A program made the translations under genes and the position numbers. From NCBI GenBank assembly GCA_030424595.1, contig JAUHWG010000003.1:62001-126000 (forward strand): a stretch of DNA of 64,000 nucleotides. Direction: 5' to 3'. The number at the start of each line of letters is the position of its first letter. Position 1 is the first letter of the stretch. The stretch comes from Polyangia bacterium. GTDB taxonomy: Bacteria > Myxococcota_A > Polyangia > Nannocystales > Nannocystaceae. The notes under the pieces were generated by a model. The model searched no databases, was not told the origin of the DNA, and saw only the letters and a list, made by a program, of their open reading frames with translations. Below, in pieces: positions 14,943-23,601 of this stretch.

Positions 14943-17615
14943 TCATGCACGGACTTTCCCCTCTTCCTGGGCAACACGACTCCGCGTCAGCAAAGTCCGG
15001 CGAAGGACCCGGGAGAGCGTGAGCAGCTGGACCGGCTTGGAGACATAGTCGTCCATGCCAGCAGCTCGGCAGCGGGCCTCGTCGCCGTCGAGCGCCTCTG
15101 CGGTCATGGCGATGACGGCGGGTTGGGGTCCCGTGTGGTCGCTGCGCAGCCTTCGCGTGGTCTCGACACCGTCGAGCACCGGCATCTGAATGTCCATGAA
15201 GACAACGTCGTAGGGGATCTTGTGGATTAGCTCGAGCGCGGCAGCCCCGTCGCTCGCGGTGTCGGCTCGGTAGCCCAGACGGCCGAGGAGGCTGACGGCG
15301 ACCTTGAGGTTGATCGCGCTGTCATCGACCACCAGCACCCGCGCCGGCAGGAGGGTCGCCATAGGCTCGTTGTGGCTCGACCTCTCGGGCGTCGGTGTCG
15401 TCGGTTGGACGCTAAAGAGGGTCTCCATTGCCCGCCTGAGGTGGGCGCGCTTGATCGGCTTGTTGACGAACTCGGCGTCCGAGAGGTCTTCGTAGGCGTC
15501 GCGGGGGGAGTTGAGCGGGAGCAGGAGAACGACTCGGTTCTTCGCCGGCCCTTGGAGGGCCCCGAGCTCGCTGGTGAGCCCAGCGTCGATGAAGAGCAGG
15601 TCGAGCGCCGGTCCTGCTTCGCGGAGGGCCTCCGCGAGGGTGGCGAAGCGATGACACTCGACGCCCCAGCGGCTCAGCTCGAGCCTCAGCGCGTCACCGA
15701 CGGCTCGGCTCGGCTCGACGATCGCCGCTCGACGCCCGCGAAGCCACGGGGTGTCTTCGGCCGGGGGACTCGGGCTCCTGAGCTCGACGGTGAAGCTGAA
15801 CGCGCTGCCGCGGCCGACCTCGCTGTCGACGCCGATCTCACCGCCTAGGAGCTCGACGAGGCGCTTGCAGATGGCCAGCCCGAGGCCTGTGCCGCCGAAG
15901 CGACGGCTCGTCGAGGCCTCGACCTGCGAGAACGGCTTGAAGAGGCGGGACATGTGGTTTTCGGCGATGCCGATGCCGCTGTCGCGGACGGTGAAGCGGA
16001 GCATCCCCTCGGCGACGTCGACGTGGACGTCGACGTCACCTTCGCTGGTGAACTTGACCGCGTTGCCGACGAGGTTCGCGAGGATCTGTCGGAGCCGCGT
16101 CGGGTCCGACGTGCAAGACTCCGGGCAGGCTGCGTCGATCGTGTAGGCGAGGCCGATCTCCTTGTCTGCGGCGCTGGCCGAGAAGAGATCGAGGGTCTCC
16201 TCGACGGAGTCGCGGATGACCACCTCCTGCAGCTCGATGTCGAGCTTGCCAGACTCGATCTTGGAAAAGTCGAGGATGTCGCCGAGGACGTTGAGGAGGG
16301 CCTGTCCGCTGCTGCGGATGACCTCGGCGTATTCGCGCTCTTCGGGGCCGAGCTTGGAGTCGAGGAGGAGGCTCGCCATGCCGATGACCCCGTTCATCGG
16401 CGTGCGGATCTCGTGGCTCATCGTCGCCAGGAAGTCCGACTTTGCGAGGCTCGCCGCCTCGGCGGCTCGCTGGGCCTGGTGCGCCGCCTTGGCCGCGTTC
16501 TCGCGGGCGATCACCTGGGCGAGGTGGGCTCCAAGGGCTACCTGAATGGCGTGGAGGATCGAGTCGAGGTTTGGAGGTCGCTCTCGGCTCGAGCTCATCA
16601 GGAGGACGCTGACGGGCGGGTGCTCATCTCCGTCCTTGAGATGCACGGGCACGCCGAGCACCTGATGGATCTCGGCGGACTGGATGGTGCTGGTGAGCGG
16701 GTCGGTGCTGTTGAGATCGATCCACTGGACCTCTTGACTCTCCTGTAGACGCCGCAGCCACGCGGACCTCTGGATCGCCGCCAGGGCGTCGCCGGTCGCC
16801 GATGGATCGCTAGCTCGGTGGATCAAGTGCATCCCGATCGTGTGATCGAAGACGGGCGCGACGACGTCGAAGTCGACCGCGTCACAGATGGCGCGGAGGC
16901 AGCCGTGAAGCATGTCCTCGCCGGTCTGCGAGGCGTTCGCGATCGCGGCGATGCTCGAGACGAGCTCGAGCGCCGTGGTCTTCTGGCGAAGCTCGGACTC
17001 CCGAGGGTCGAGGAGGAGCGGCTCCCAGGCGATCTCGGGCGGCGGACGAGCCCCGAAGAGCGAGCTTAGGAGAGCGTGGGTGCCGAGCGAGAGCGTCGCG
17101 AAGAGGAGCGTGAAGAGAGGTCGAGCGTCGTCCCCAATCGTCGGGGGAGCGGCGAGCCGGGGCGCCATCATGACGAGCGCGCCCAGGACGAGCGCGGAGC
17201 CGAGAGCCCAGGCGAGGGCGAAGCGTCGTCCCGCGAGGATCGCCGCGATGACGACGACCGCAGGGTAGAGGATGACGGCAGGGGAGGTGATACCTCCTGT
17301 GGTGAGGACGACGCTGGAGATGCCGGCGAAGAGGAGCGCGGCGAGCCAGTTGCCGGTCCAGGTGAGGCCACGGGCTCGGAGGATCGCCGGCGTCGCGGCT
17401 GCGAGGGCGCCGACGAGCAGGGGGCCGGCCGCCGCGATAGGGGGGGCTCCGGGGTCTGCGGTGACGACGAAGAGGAGGGCGAGGCCGAAGCCGGAGGGGA
17501 CCAGGACGGCGCTGACGCCGATGGCCATCAGCGCTCGGCTGGAGACATCGCTATTGCTTCGGAGCCCGGCGGGCAGGGGCCTCCGGAGGCGCGCTATCAA
17601 CCGGGTTCGAAACAC
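14943..17615 (-). CDS. Membrane hybrid histidine kinase with GAF and receiver domains
   Basis: 890 residues if GTG at 17615 is the start. The frame is open to 17825, but that would overlap the divergent kinase and adds an Arg/Pro-rich leader, so I prefer the internal start. About six membrane helices (30-190), a GAF-like domain (about 215-370), a linker coiled coil, HisKA with His401 in [10 protein letters not shown], HATPase with NAVKFT, RDSGIGI and [13 protein letters not shown], a receiver-like domain of reduced conservation (FIDAGLTSE, VNKPIKR), and a C-terminal receiver with Asp808 in VVFMDIQMPVLDG. It is paralogous to the divergent kinase at 17811 (same order, very similar HisKA, HATPase and last receiver). 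The output partner is not encoded in the gene. Confidence 0.9.
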   Translation of the reverse strand: MFRTRLIARLRRPLPAGLRSNSDVSSRALMAIGVSAVLVPSGFGLALLFVVTADPGAPPIAAAGPLLVGALAAATPAILRARGLTWTGNWLAALLFAGISSVVLTTGGITSPAVILYPAVVVIAAILAGRRFALAWALGSALVLGALVMMAPRLAAPPTIGDDARPLFTLLFATLSLGTHALLSSLFGARPPPEIAWEPLLLDPRESELRQKTTALELVSSIAAIANASQTGEDMLHGCLRAICDAVDFDVVAPVFDHTIGMHLIHRASDPSATGDALAAIQRSAWLRRLQESQEVQWIDLNSTDPLTSTIQSAEIHQVLGVPVHLKDGDEHPPVSVLLMSSSRERPPNLDSILHAIQVALGAHLAQVIARENAAKAAHQAQRAAEAASLAKSDFLATMSHEIRTPMNGVIGMASLLLDSKLGPEEREYAEVIRSSGQALLNVLGDILDFSKIESGKLDIELQEVVIRDSVEETLDLFSASAADKEIGLAYTIDAACPESCTSDPTRLRQILANLVGNAVKFTSEGDVDVHVDVAEGMLRFTVRDSGIGIAENHMSRLFKPFSQVEASTSRRFGGTGLGLAICKRLVELLGGEIGVDSEVGRGSAFSFTVELRSPSPPAEDTPWLRGRRAAIVEPSRAVGDALRLELSRWGVECHRFATLAEALREAGPALDLLFIDAGLTSELGALQGPAKNRVVLLLPLNSPRDAYEDLSDAEFVNKPIKRAHLRRAMETLFSVQPTTPTPERSSHNEPMATLLPARVLVVDDSAINLKVAVSLLGRLGYRADTASDGAAALELIHKIPYDVVFMDIQMPVLDGVETTRRLRSDHTGPQPAVIAMTAEALDGDEARCRAAGMDDYVSKPVQLLTLSRVLRRTLLTRSRVAQEEGKVRA

Positions 17616-17666
17616 GAGATTGGTCGCCCAGTCTACCGCAGTTGAGAGAGGACCCGGCGAGCGGCG

Positions 17667-17690
17667 CACAGGCGCGGCTGCGCGCCTGTG
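17667..17690. promoter_or_regulatory. Perfect 10-bp palindrome between divergent kinase genes
   Basis: CACAGGCGCG, loop GCTG, CGCGCCTGTG. It lies in the 195-bp space between the two divergent hybrid kinase starts (17615 and 17811), where a shared operator would be expected. It could also be a hairpin in the leader of the leftward transcript. Dyad symmetry is seen; the regulator is not known. Confidence 0.45.
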
Positions 17691-17810
17691 GAGCTCTCGT
17701 CGCTCGGTGCCGACATCCGCGGTTGGAGCCACAGCCTCGGCCTGGTCTGCCGCCGAGGGTGGGCGCGTCCAGGGGAGGCCTCGGGTAGTATGGCGCCGCG
17801 TAGGTAGACG

Positions 17811-20036
17811 ATGAACGCCGGGCAAAGCGGGAGCGCATCGGAGACCGAGGGGACGCGTCGACCTGGGTATTTCGCGTCCGTAGAGATGTCTCCGGCGGTC
17901 GTGCGGGCACTGCTCGCGGACAACTTCGCGCGCGCAGCGGTCTTCGCCCCGGTCATTGGGGTGGTCATGGCGATCTTCCTCGGGATCGATCGTCTCTCGA
18001 TCGAGGCCGATGGATCGACGGCGGCCTACGCTGCTGGGGAGTGGCTTTGGGGGGCCCGGCTCACGACGATCGCGACCTGCGTCGCCTGGGGGGCACGGGC
18101 CTGGTGGGTGCGCCGGGGTGGAAAGAGCGTAGGGGGCTTTGTCGAGTATTCGCTCCTCTTTGGCCTCCTCCTCGCCGAAGTAGGCGCGATCCTCGGGCTC
18201 TACGAATGGTTCCAGCCGAGCGCCGGCTACTACATGGCCGCGGTCTTCTTCGCGTGCATCGCCTGTACTGTCCCCGCGGCGCTCGCCGTCATCACCTTTT
18301 CGGTCGGTCTCGGGGGCGTGCTCGTGCCCCTGGCGTACGGGCCAGCAGGGCTGGATATCGGCCTCGCGGTCAACCTGGTGACGACCTCGCTCCTCGGCCT
18401 CGCGGTCAACCGGATGGTCTTCATCCTCCGGGTAGGCGCCCTCGAGAGCGAGCTTGCCGCTCAGGAGCAGCGCGACGAGCTCGCCCGGGCCAACGTCGAG
18501 CTCGGAGAGGCGCTCGCGGAGGCTGCTCGGGCACGACTCGCTGCCGAAGGGGCGTCACGGGCGAAGTCGGACTTTCTCGCGTCGATGAGCCACGAGATCC
18601 GCACGCCGATGAACGGCGTGATCGGGATGACCAGCGTGCTCCTCGACTCACCGCTGAGCCCCGAGCAGCGAGAGTGTGCGGAGGTGATCCGGAGCAGCGG
18701 CAGGGCGCTCCTCGGGGTTCTCGGCGATATCCTCGACTTCGCCAAGATCGAGGCCGACAAGGTCGAAGTGGAGCTCCTGCCGATGGACCTCCGCGACGCG
18801 GTCGAGGAGACCCTCGACATCTTCTCGCAGGCCGCGGCGATGAAAGGCGTGAGCTTGGCCTATGTCATCGAGGCCGGTTGCCCCGAGCGGTGCGTCTCCG
18901 ATCCGACCCGGCTTCGACAGATCCTGGCCAATCTCCTCGGCAACGCGGTCAAGTTCACCGCGAAGGGCGACGTCATGGTCGAGGTCGGCCTTCGCGGCGA
19001 GAGCCTGCGCTTCGCCGTCCGAGATAGCGGCATCGGCATCTCTAAGGAGCAGCTCACGGCGCTCTTCCAGCCCTTCTCCCAGGTCGACGGCTCGATCACT
19101 CGCCGCTTCGGCGGCACCGGGCTCGGGCTCGCGATCAGCCGTCGTCTGGTGGAGCTTCTGGGGGGCGAGATCGGTGTCGAGAGCGAGCTCGGTCGCGGTA
19201 GCGAGTTTCACTTCACGATCGCCTATCGACCGGACGCCGCGGCACCTGCGGTCGTGCCTTGGCTGCAGGGCAAGGTCGCGAGCATCGTCGACGAGAGCCC
19301 CGCCGTTCGCTCCGCGCTCGTCCATCTGCTCACTCTGTGGGGCGTCGAGGCGCGCGCCTACGGGACCTATCAAGAGGCGGAGCGCGCCGCGGCAGAGGCT
19401 CCCGTCGATATCTCTCTTGTCGACGCCAGAGCCGCTGCGGAGTCGTCGGTCGAACTTCCGGAGTCGGGCCCGCCGCTGGTGCTGCTGGCATCGCTCCACC
19501 GCCTCGGTGAAGCGTCGCGGTGGACCCTTCCGGTCGCCGTGCTCAGCAAGCCGGTCAAGCGCTCGCTGCTGGGAGACGTACTGCGGCAGGTCTTCAGCGC
19601 GGACGCGCCTCGGCGCAGCGTTGACGCGGCGAGTCCGCTCGCGGGTGAGGCGGCGCGGGTCATCTCCTCGACGATGCGGATTCTCTTGGTCGACGACAGT
19701 CCGATAAACCACAAGGTCGCGCTGCGCATGCTCGACCGGCTCGGGTGTCGCGCGGACGTGGCGTCGGACGGGGCTGAGGCGCTCGCTGCGGTCCGCCGCG
19801 TCGCCTACGATGTCATCCTCATGGACGTCCAGATGCCGGTCATGGACGGCCTCGAGGCGACGCGGAGGATCCGAACGATCGAGCCAGAAGGGGGGCAGCC
19901 CAGGATCATCGCGATGACCGCAGCGGCGATGAGCGGCGACGAAGCGCGCTGTCGGGCGGCGGGGATGGACGACTACATCACCAAGCCGGTGCAGATCTCG
20001 GCCCTCAGGGCAGCCCTCCTCAGAGTCCCGGCGTGA
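17811..20036 (+). CDS. Membrane hybrid histidine kinase with two receiver domains
   Basis: 741 residues from ATG 17811. Membrane helices at about 43-60, 82-102, 112-132, 143-160, 163-180 and 188-206, a short coiled coil ([20 protein letters not shown]), HisKA with His261 in [11 protein letters not shown], HATPase with NAVKFT, RDSGIGI and [13 protein letters not shown], a first receiver-like domain ([23 protein letters not shown]) of weak similarity, and a canonical receiver with Asp672 in [14 protein letters not shown]. It lacks the GAF domain of its divergent paralogue. It probably senses through the membrane part and passes phosphate to an unlinked histidine phosphotransfer protein. Confidence 0.9.
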   Translation: MNAGQSGSASETEGTRRPGYFASVEMSPAVVRALLADNFARAAVFAPVIGVVMAIFLGIDRLSIEADGSTAAYAAGEWLWGARLTTIATCVAWGARAWWVRRGGKSVGGFVEYSLLFGLLLAEVGAILGLYEWFQPSAGYYMAAVFFACIACTVPAALAVITFSVGLGGVLVPLAYGPAGLDIGLAVNLVTTSLLGLAVNRMVFILRVGALESELAAQEQRDELARANVELGEALAEAARARLAAEGASRAKSDFLASMSHEIRTPMNGVIGMTSVLLDSPLSPEQRECAEVIRSSGRALLGVLGDILDFAKIEADKVEVELLPMDLRDAVEETLDIFSQAAAMKGVSLAYVIEAGCPERCVSDPTRLRQILANLLGNAVKFTAKGDVMVEVGLRGESLRFAVRDSGIGISKEQLTALFQPFSQVDGSITRRFGGTGLGLAISRRLVELLGGEIGVESELGRGSEFHFTIAYRPDAAAPAVVPWLQGKVASIVDESPAVRSALVHLLTLWGVEARAYGTYQEAERAAAEAPVDISLVDARAAAESSVELPESGPPLVLLASLHRLGEASRWTLPVAVLSKPVKRSLLGDVLRQVFSADAPRRSVDAASPLAGEAARVISSTMRILLVDDSPINHKVALRMLDRLGCRADVASDGAEALAAVRRVAYDVILMDVQMPVMDGLEATRRIRTIEPEGGQPRIIAMTAAAMSGDEARCRAAGMDDYITKPVQISALRAALLRVPA

Positions 20037-20416
20037 GGAGGGGGCGAGGACCTCTCAGCCTCGGCCGGTGGATTGCCTGTGGAGATGTCTACGGTGCGGC
20101 TTGGGGAGCGACGGCTCGCGGAGCGGTTGTTTCGGCCAGGCTCGGCGCGGGCTCGGCGTTTCGGAGCGTCGTTCGAGGTCGATGACGGGCCGGATCGAGC
20201 GGGTTACGAGTCGTGGATCCTGAGCTAGGGGGCGGGCGCTGCGGGGCGCGAAAGCGAGGCTGAAGTGTCGCAGAGAGTCGGCACATCGACCTCGGGGGAC
20301 CGTCGGGAAGACCCCTTCGGGAAGACCCCTTCGCACCGCTTGGGCAGCGGCTCATGCGACGGCCATAACGGTCCCCCGAAGGTGTTATCCTGAGATGGTC
20401 TAGGACTCGACGCCCC
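20037..20416. other. 380-bp gap with inverted and direct repeats before a PAS-STAS gene
   Basis: An inverted repeat pairs CTCGGGGGACCGT (20291-20303) with ACGGTCCCCCGAA (20368-20380), 12 of 13 bases. Between the arms are two exact copies of a 14-bp unit, TCGGGAAGACCCCT (20303-20316, 20317-20330). The right arm ends 37 bp before the PAS-STAS start, so this may be an operator or leader structure. No gene is supported in the gap. Confidence 0.5.
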
Positions 20417-21568
20417 ATGAGCACACCTTCTCGTGAGCACTTCGGCGCGCTCATCAGCGACGCAGGTCTCATCGTTCGTGAGGTCGATCGTACGTTCTGC
20501 GAGAACTTCGAGTGCTCATGCGAGCAGCTCATCGGTAGCGAGGTGTCGGAGCTCATCTCCGCGAGAGACCGACAGGCGCTGCGCTCGCTCGATCGAGCGC
20601 TGATCGCCTCATCGTCCCGGCGTGTCGATATTATCGCGGTGCTCGAGGTCGGCGAGGTTCACCGCCTCTCACGCCTCCTCATGACCCCCGATGGCCAGCG
20701 GTGGAGGATCAGCGTCGAGTGTATCGACGCTGACGAAAACCTGATCTTCAGCCTCTTTAGCGGATACCGGCGTTGGTCCGCGGCGCTCAAGGGTTCGTCG
20801 GACGGGGTGGTCTTCGTCGATCAGAACCTGGTGATTACCGACTACAACGCTCAGTTCGTCGAGTTCATGAGCTTTCGCTCGGAGCACGGCGTTCTCTTGG
20901 GAGAGGAGGCGATTCTCGGGGCTGACTTCCCCGCTCTGATAACCGCCGAGGTCTTCTCCCCGCTGCAGGAGATCCAGGGGACGATGTGGGCTCGCGACGG
21001 CTATCGCGGCCAGCTGAGGCTGCGGGATCAATGGTTCGATCTCGAGGTCATCCCCCAGTTCCTCCCGAGCAGGGGGCTGGTCGGCTTCAGCGCCTCGTTT
21101 CGGGATGTCAGCGATCGCCACCGGATCGAGATCGAGCGAGAGAAGCGGCGCAACGAGCAGATCGAACACCGAGAGGCGATTATTGAGGCGCAGAAGGAGT
21201 CCATCCGAGCGCTCTCTGCCCCCCGTATTCCGATCTCGCCGACAGTGACCGTCGTCCCCCTCGTTGGCGCCCTCGACCGCGAGCGGATGGATGAGCTCAT
21301 CGACGAGCTTCTCCAAGGGGCGGCCGAGGATCAGACCGACACCATGCTCCTGGACCTGACCGGGATCACCGAGATCGACGCAGGTGCGACGACCTCGCTG
21401 CTTAAGGCGATTCGTGCGCTGCGCCTGGTGGGGGCCCGGGCGGTGCTCACGGGGATCAAGCCGAGGGTCGCCCAGATCCTGACCAGGACCGACCTTTCAG
21501 CCGGTGACGTCACGATCTACGCGTCGCTCCAGGACGCAATTCGAGCGTTGCTCCTGACGCCTCGCTGA
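20417..21568 (+). CDS. PAS-STAS protein lacking the usual phospho-threonines
   Basis: 383 residues. N-terminal PAS-like segment (1-115), second PAS at about 120-240 (SSDGVVFVDQNLVITDYNAQ, GYRGQLRLRDQWFDLEV), a coiled coil (RIEIEREKRRNEQIEHREAI), then a STAS domain at about 275-380. Against the paralogue at 12989 and RsbR-type proteins the first threonine site is Ala (EIDAGATTS) and the second is Ile (RVAQILTRTD). The protein may thus be a constitutive or non-phosphorylated scaffold subunit. It stands in the same orientation as the hybrid kinase before it and the V4R gene after it. Cytoplasmic. Confidence 0.85.
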   Translation: MSTPSREHFGALISDAGLIVREVDRTFCENFECSCEQLIGSEVSELISARDRQALRSLDRALIASSSRRVDIIAVLEVGEVHRLSRLLMTPDGQRWRISVECIDADENLIFSLFSGYRRWSAALKGSSDGVVFVDQNLVITDYNAQFVEFMSFRSEHGVLLGEEAILGADFPALITAEVFSPLQEIQGTMWARDGYRGQLRLRDQWFDLEVIPQFLPSRGLVGFSASFRDVSDRHRIEIEREKRRNEQIEHREAIIEAQKESIRALSAPRIPISPTVTVVPLVGALDRERMDELIDELLQGAAEDQTDTMLLDLTGITEIDAGATTSLLKAIRALRLVGARAVLTGIKPRVAQILTRTDLSAGDVTIYASLQDAIRALLLTPR

Positions 21569-21784
21569 GAGCTCTTGGCCCGGGGTCGACCGAGGGCCTC
21601 TCTCGAGCACGGCGGCGTGCTGTGGCGACGTCTGCGGTGACGGTCTTTGACCGAGTCTCGGACGCCGCTGGGGCGGAGGGGGTCTCCAAGGGCTCCACTG
21701 CGCTTCGAGCGATCTTGGGCGGACATCTGATGCACGGTCCAAGACCAGACTTTGATAGCCTGCGAGGTGACCAAAGGGGAGCCG

Positions 21785-22987
21785 ATGAGAAGCGACAGAC
21801 CGGACCTACGAGCACGACTCGGGCTCAAGTACAACACCGAGACGTATCGCCGAGACGTCGGCGGGATGGACGTGATCATCCACTGCCATCACTACAACTC
21901 GCGCGTGCAGCGGGTCGTCGAGGGATCCGCGGAGATCGACGGAAAGGCGATCCTCGTGTCGACCGCCGAGGCTGTCTTCTCGGAGTACCTCGGCCGGAAT
22001 CTCCGGGATGCTGACACGTCGGCCGACATGTGGGCGATGGCCGAGTGTCTCTATGCTCATCTGGGCTATGGCCGACTAGACCTCTCTTCGGTCGAGGGGG
22101 GGGAGATCGAGGCGCAATCATCTCACTTTGTCGAGGGGTGGAGCGCGAGCTTTGGCGAGGAGAGGGGGCCCGTGTGCTCGTTTACGGAGGGATATCTGCA
22201 GGGGGTGATCCACCGTATAACAGGCGAGCTCGTCCAGGTTCGGGAGGTCGAGTGTATGGTGACAGGCGCGTCTCGCTGTCGCTTTCAGGTCGAGCACGGG
22301 CGTGAGGAGCCGGTCGTGACGTACTCGAAGGCCAGCTTCGAGCTCCCCACGCGGGCTGATGAGGGATATGTTCGCTCGGCCAACGTCGACGAGGTCGCGA
22401 TCGTCGAGGCGATCGTCAGCATGCAGATCGAGGGCAACGACGACGGTCTTATCCCTGCCTTCAGCGTCTACCTGGCGAATACGCCCGCTGACTTCTACAA
22501 TCTCCTCGCTCTCCGCTTCATCGAGGCGATGGCCGCGCTCGGTCGAGAGAAGACCGCTCGCCGCCTGCTTGTCAACGCAGGTGAGATCTGCGCGATGAAC
22601 ACCTTCCGCGGGATCATGAACTCGACCGAGTGGGAGGGGCTCGTCCAGCCGATGATCGGTGAGCAGAGCGACAAACTTCACGGCTTGATGGCCGTCTCGA
22701 ACGCCCTCGGCTGGGGGAATTGGCATATTCGCCGGCTTGTCCCCGGCGTCGAGGTCGAGATCGAGTCGCTCAACGGCTACGAGGCGCTCGGCCTCCGCGA
22801 GCTCCGCGGCGCCGCGAACCGGCCGCAATGCTGCATGCTCACGGGGGTCGCCGCGGGGCTGATGGAGCTCGTCTACGGTGAAGGTACGCTCGATGAGCGC
22901 TTTGGGACCTTCGCCCCCGTGGAGGATCGCTGCATATGCTGCGATGATTCGGTCTGTCATTTCCACGCCGAGCGGGTCACGTCGTGA
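21785..22987 (+). CDS. Tandem V4R (4-vinyl reductase) domain protein
   Basis: 400 residues from ATG 21785, which follows an AGGGGAG ribosome site; the open frame extends 11 codons further but with no such site. Two V4R halves are visible. First: PVCSFTEGYLQGVIHRITGE followed by EVECMVTGASRCRFQVE (Cys131, Cys157, Cys165). Second: CCMLTGVAAGLMELVYGEG followed by DRCICCDDSVCHFHAE (Cys349/350, 383, 385, 386, 391). V4R domains bind small hydrophobic ligands or metal in regulators such as XylR/DmpR and in BchJ. Here there is no attached output domain. The gene overlaps the next one by 4 bp. Likely a ligand-sensing partner for the neighbouring signalling proteins. Confidence 0.8.
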   Translation: MRSDRPDLRARLGLKYNTETYRRDVGGMDVIIHCHHYNSRVQRVVEGSAEIDGKAILVSTAEAVFSEYLGRNLRDADTSADMWAMAECLYAHLGYGRLDLSSVEGGEIEAQSSHFVEGWSASFGEERGPVCSFTEGYLQGVIHRITGELVQVREVECMVTGASRCRFQVEHGREEPVVTYSKASFELPTRADEGYVRSANVDEVAIVEAIVSMQIEGNDDGLIPAFSVYLANTPADFYNLLALRFIEAMAALGREKTARRLLVNAGEICAMNTFRGIMNSTEWEGLVQPMIGEQSDKLHGLMAVSNALGWGNWHIRRLVPGVEVEIESLNGYEALGLRELRGAANRPQCCMLTGVAAGLMELVYGEGTLDERFGTFAPVEDRCICCDDSVCHFHAERVTS

Positions 22988-23283
22988 GCGAGAGGTCGCC
23001 GCCCTACCGTGAGCGAGTGCCGGCCTGTATCCACCCCGAGACCTACAAGTACTACCTGGAGCGCGAGAGAGTCGCCGACGTCTGGCGTGCCCTAGAGGCC
23101 CGCTACGGACGGATTGAGATGAAACGCGCGTTTCACATGATGGAGATCTCGGGCGAGCACCTCTGGCTGCGCTCTGTGGTCGGGGGCAACCCGATCACGG
23201 TGCTGCGCAAGCGGACCTTCAACCAGGAGATGCTGGAGGAGCTCCATGCACTCCTCGGGTATGAGCAGGCTGAGCGCTCGTAG
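22984..23283 (+). CDS. Small protein coupled to the V4R gene
   Basis: 99 residues. GTG at 22984 overlaps the V4R stop (GTGA), so the two are translationally coupled. Sequence features: YRERVPACIHPETYKYYLER, then RYGRIEMKRAFHMMEISGEH and VLRKRTFNQEMLEELHALLG. It is mostly helical with a short beta segment and has no signal peptide or membrane segment. I do not recognise a family. The tight coupling suggests a complex with the V4R protein in equal amounts. Confidence 0.7.
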   Translation: MSERSPPYRERVPACIHPETYKYYLERERVADVWRALEARYGRIEMKRAFHMMEISGEHLWLRSVVGGNPITVLRKRTFNQEMLEELHALLGYEQAERS

Positions 23284-23601
23284 GAGCAGCGGCGGAGCGA
23301 CGAGGTTTGGCGAAACACCGTGCTCTCGCCATCACCGAGAACTCGGGCGATGTCGCACAGGCGGGCGCCCTGCGATGAGCAGGTGGGCGCTCCACGGGTG
23401 CATGTGTCGCTATAGAGAACGGTGAGTGTAGGGCCGGCCGGTCGGTCGGCTGTCTGAGCGGTTGATGTGAGGGGGCTCGGACAGTCCTCGCACGAAGAAG
23501 AGCACGACTTCGCGCGCTTCCAGCGGGTTCTCAGCCGGTCCGTCTTCCGTCATGATACGGAGCGGGGCCCTCGCCTCGACGGTGCCCGGGGTTGACAGAC
23601 T
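23284..23601. other. 318-bp gap upstream of the FG-GAP lipoprotein gene
   Basis: No gene supported. Contains CCGGCCGGTCGGTCGGCTG, a short run of CGGT units, and presumably the promoter of the lipoprotein gene. No clear terminator hairpin was seen after the 99-residue gene. Confidence 0.4.

Noticed and set aside
17616..17825. Extended N-terminus of the GAF hybrid kinase
   Set aside because: It would overlap the divergent kinase start and adds a Pro/Arg-rich leader; the GTG at 17615 is more likely.
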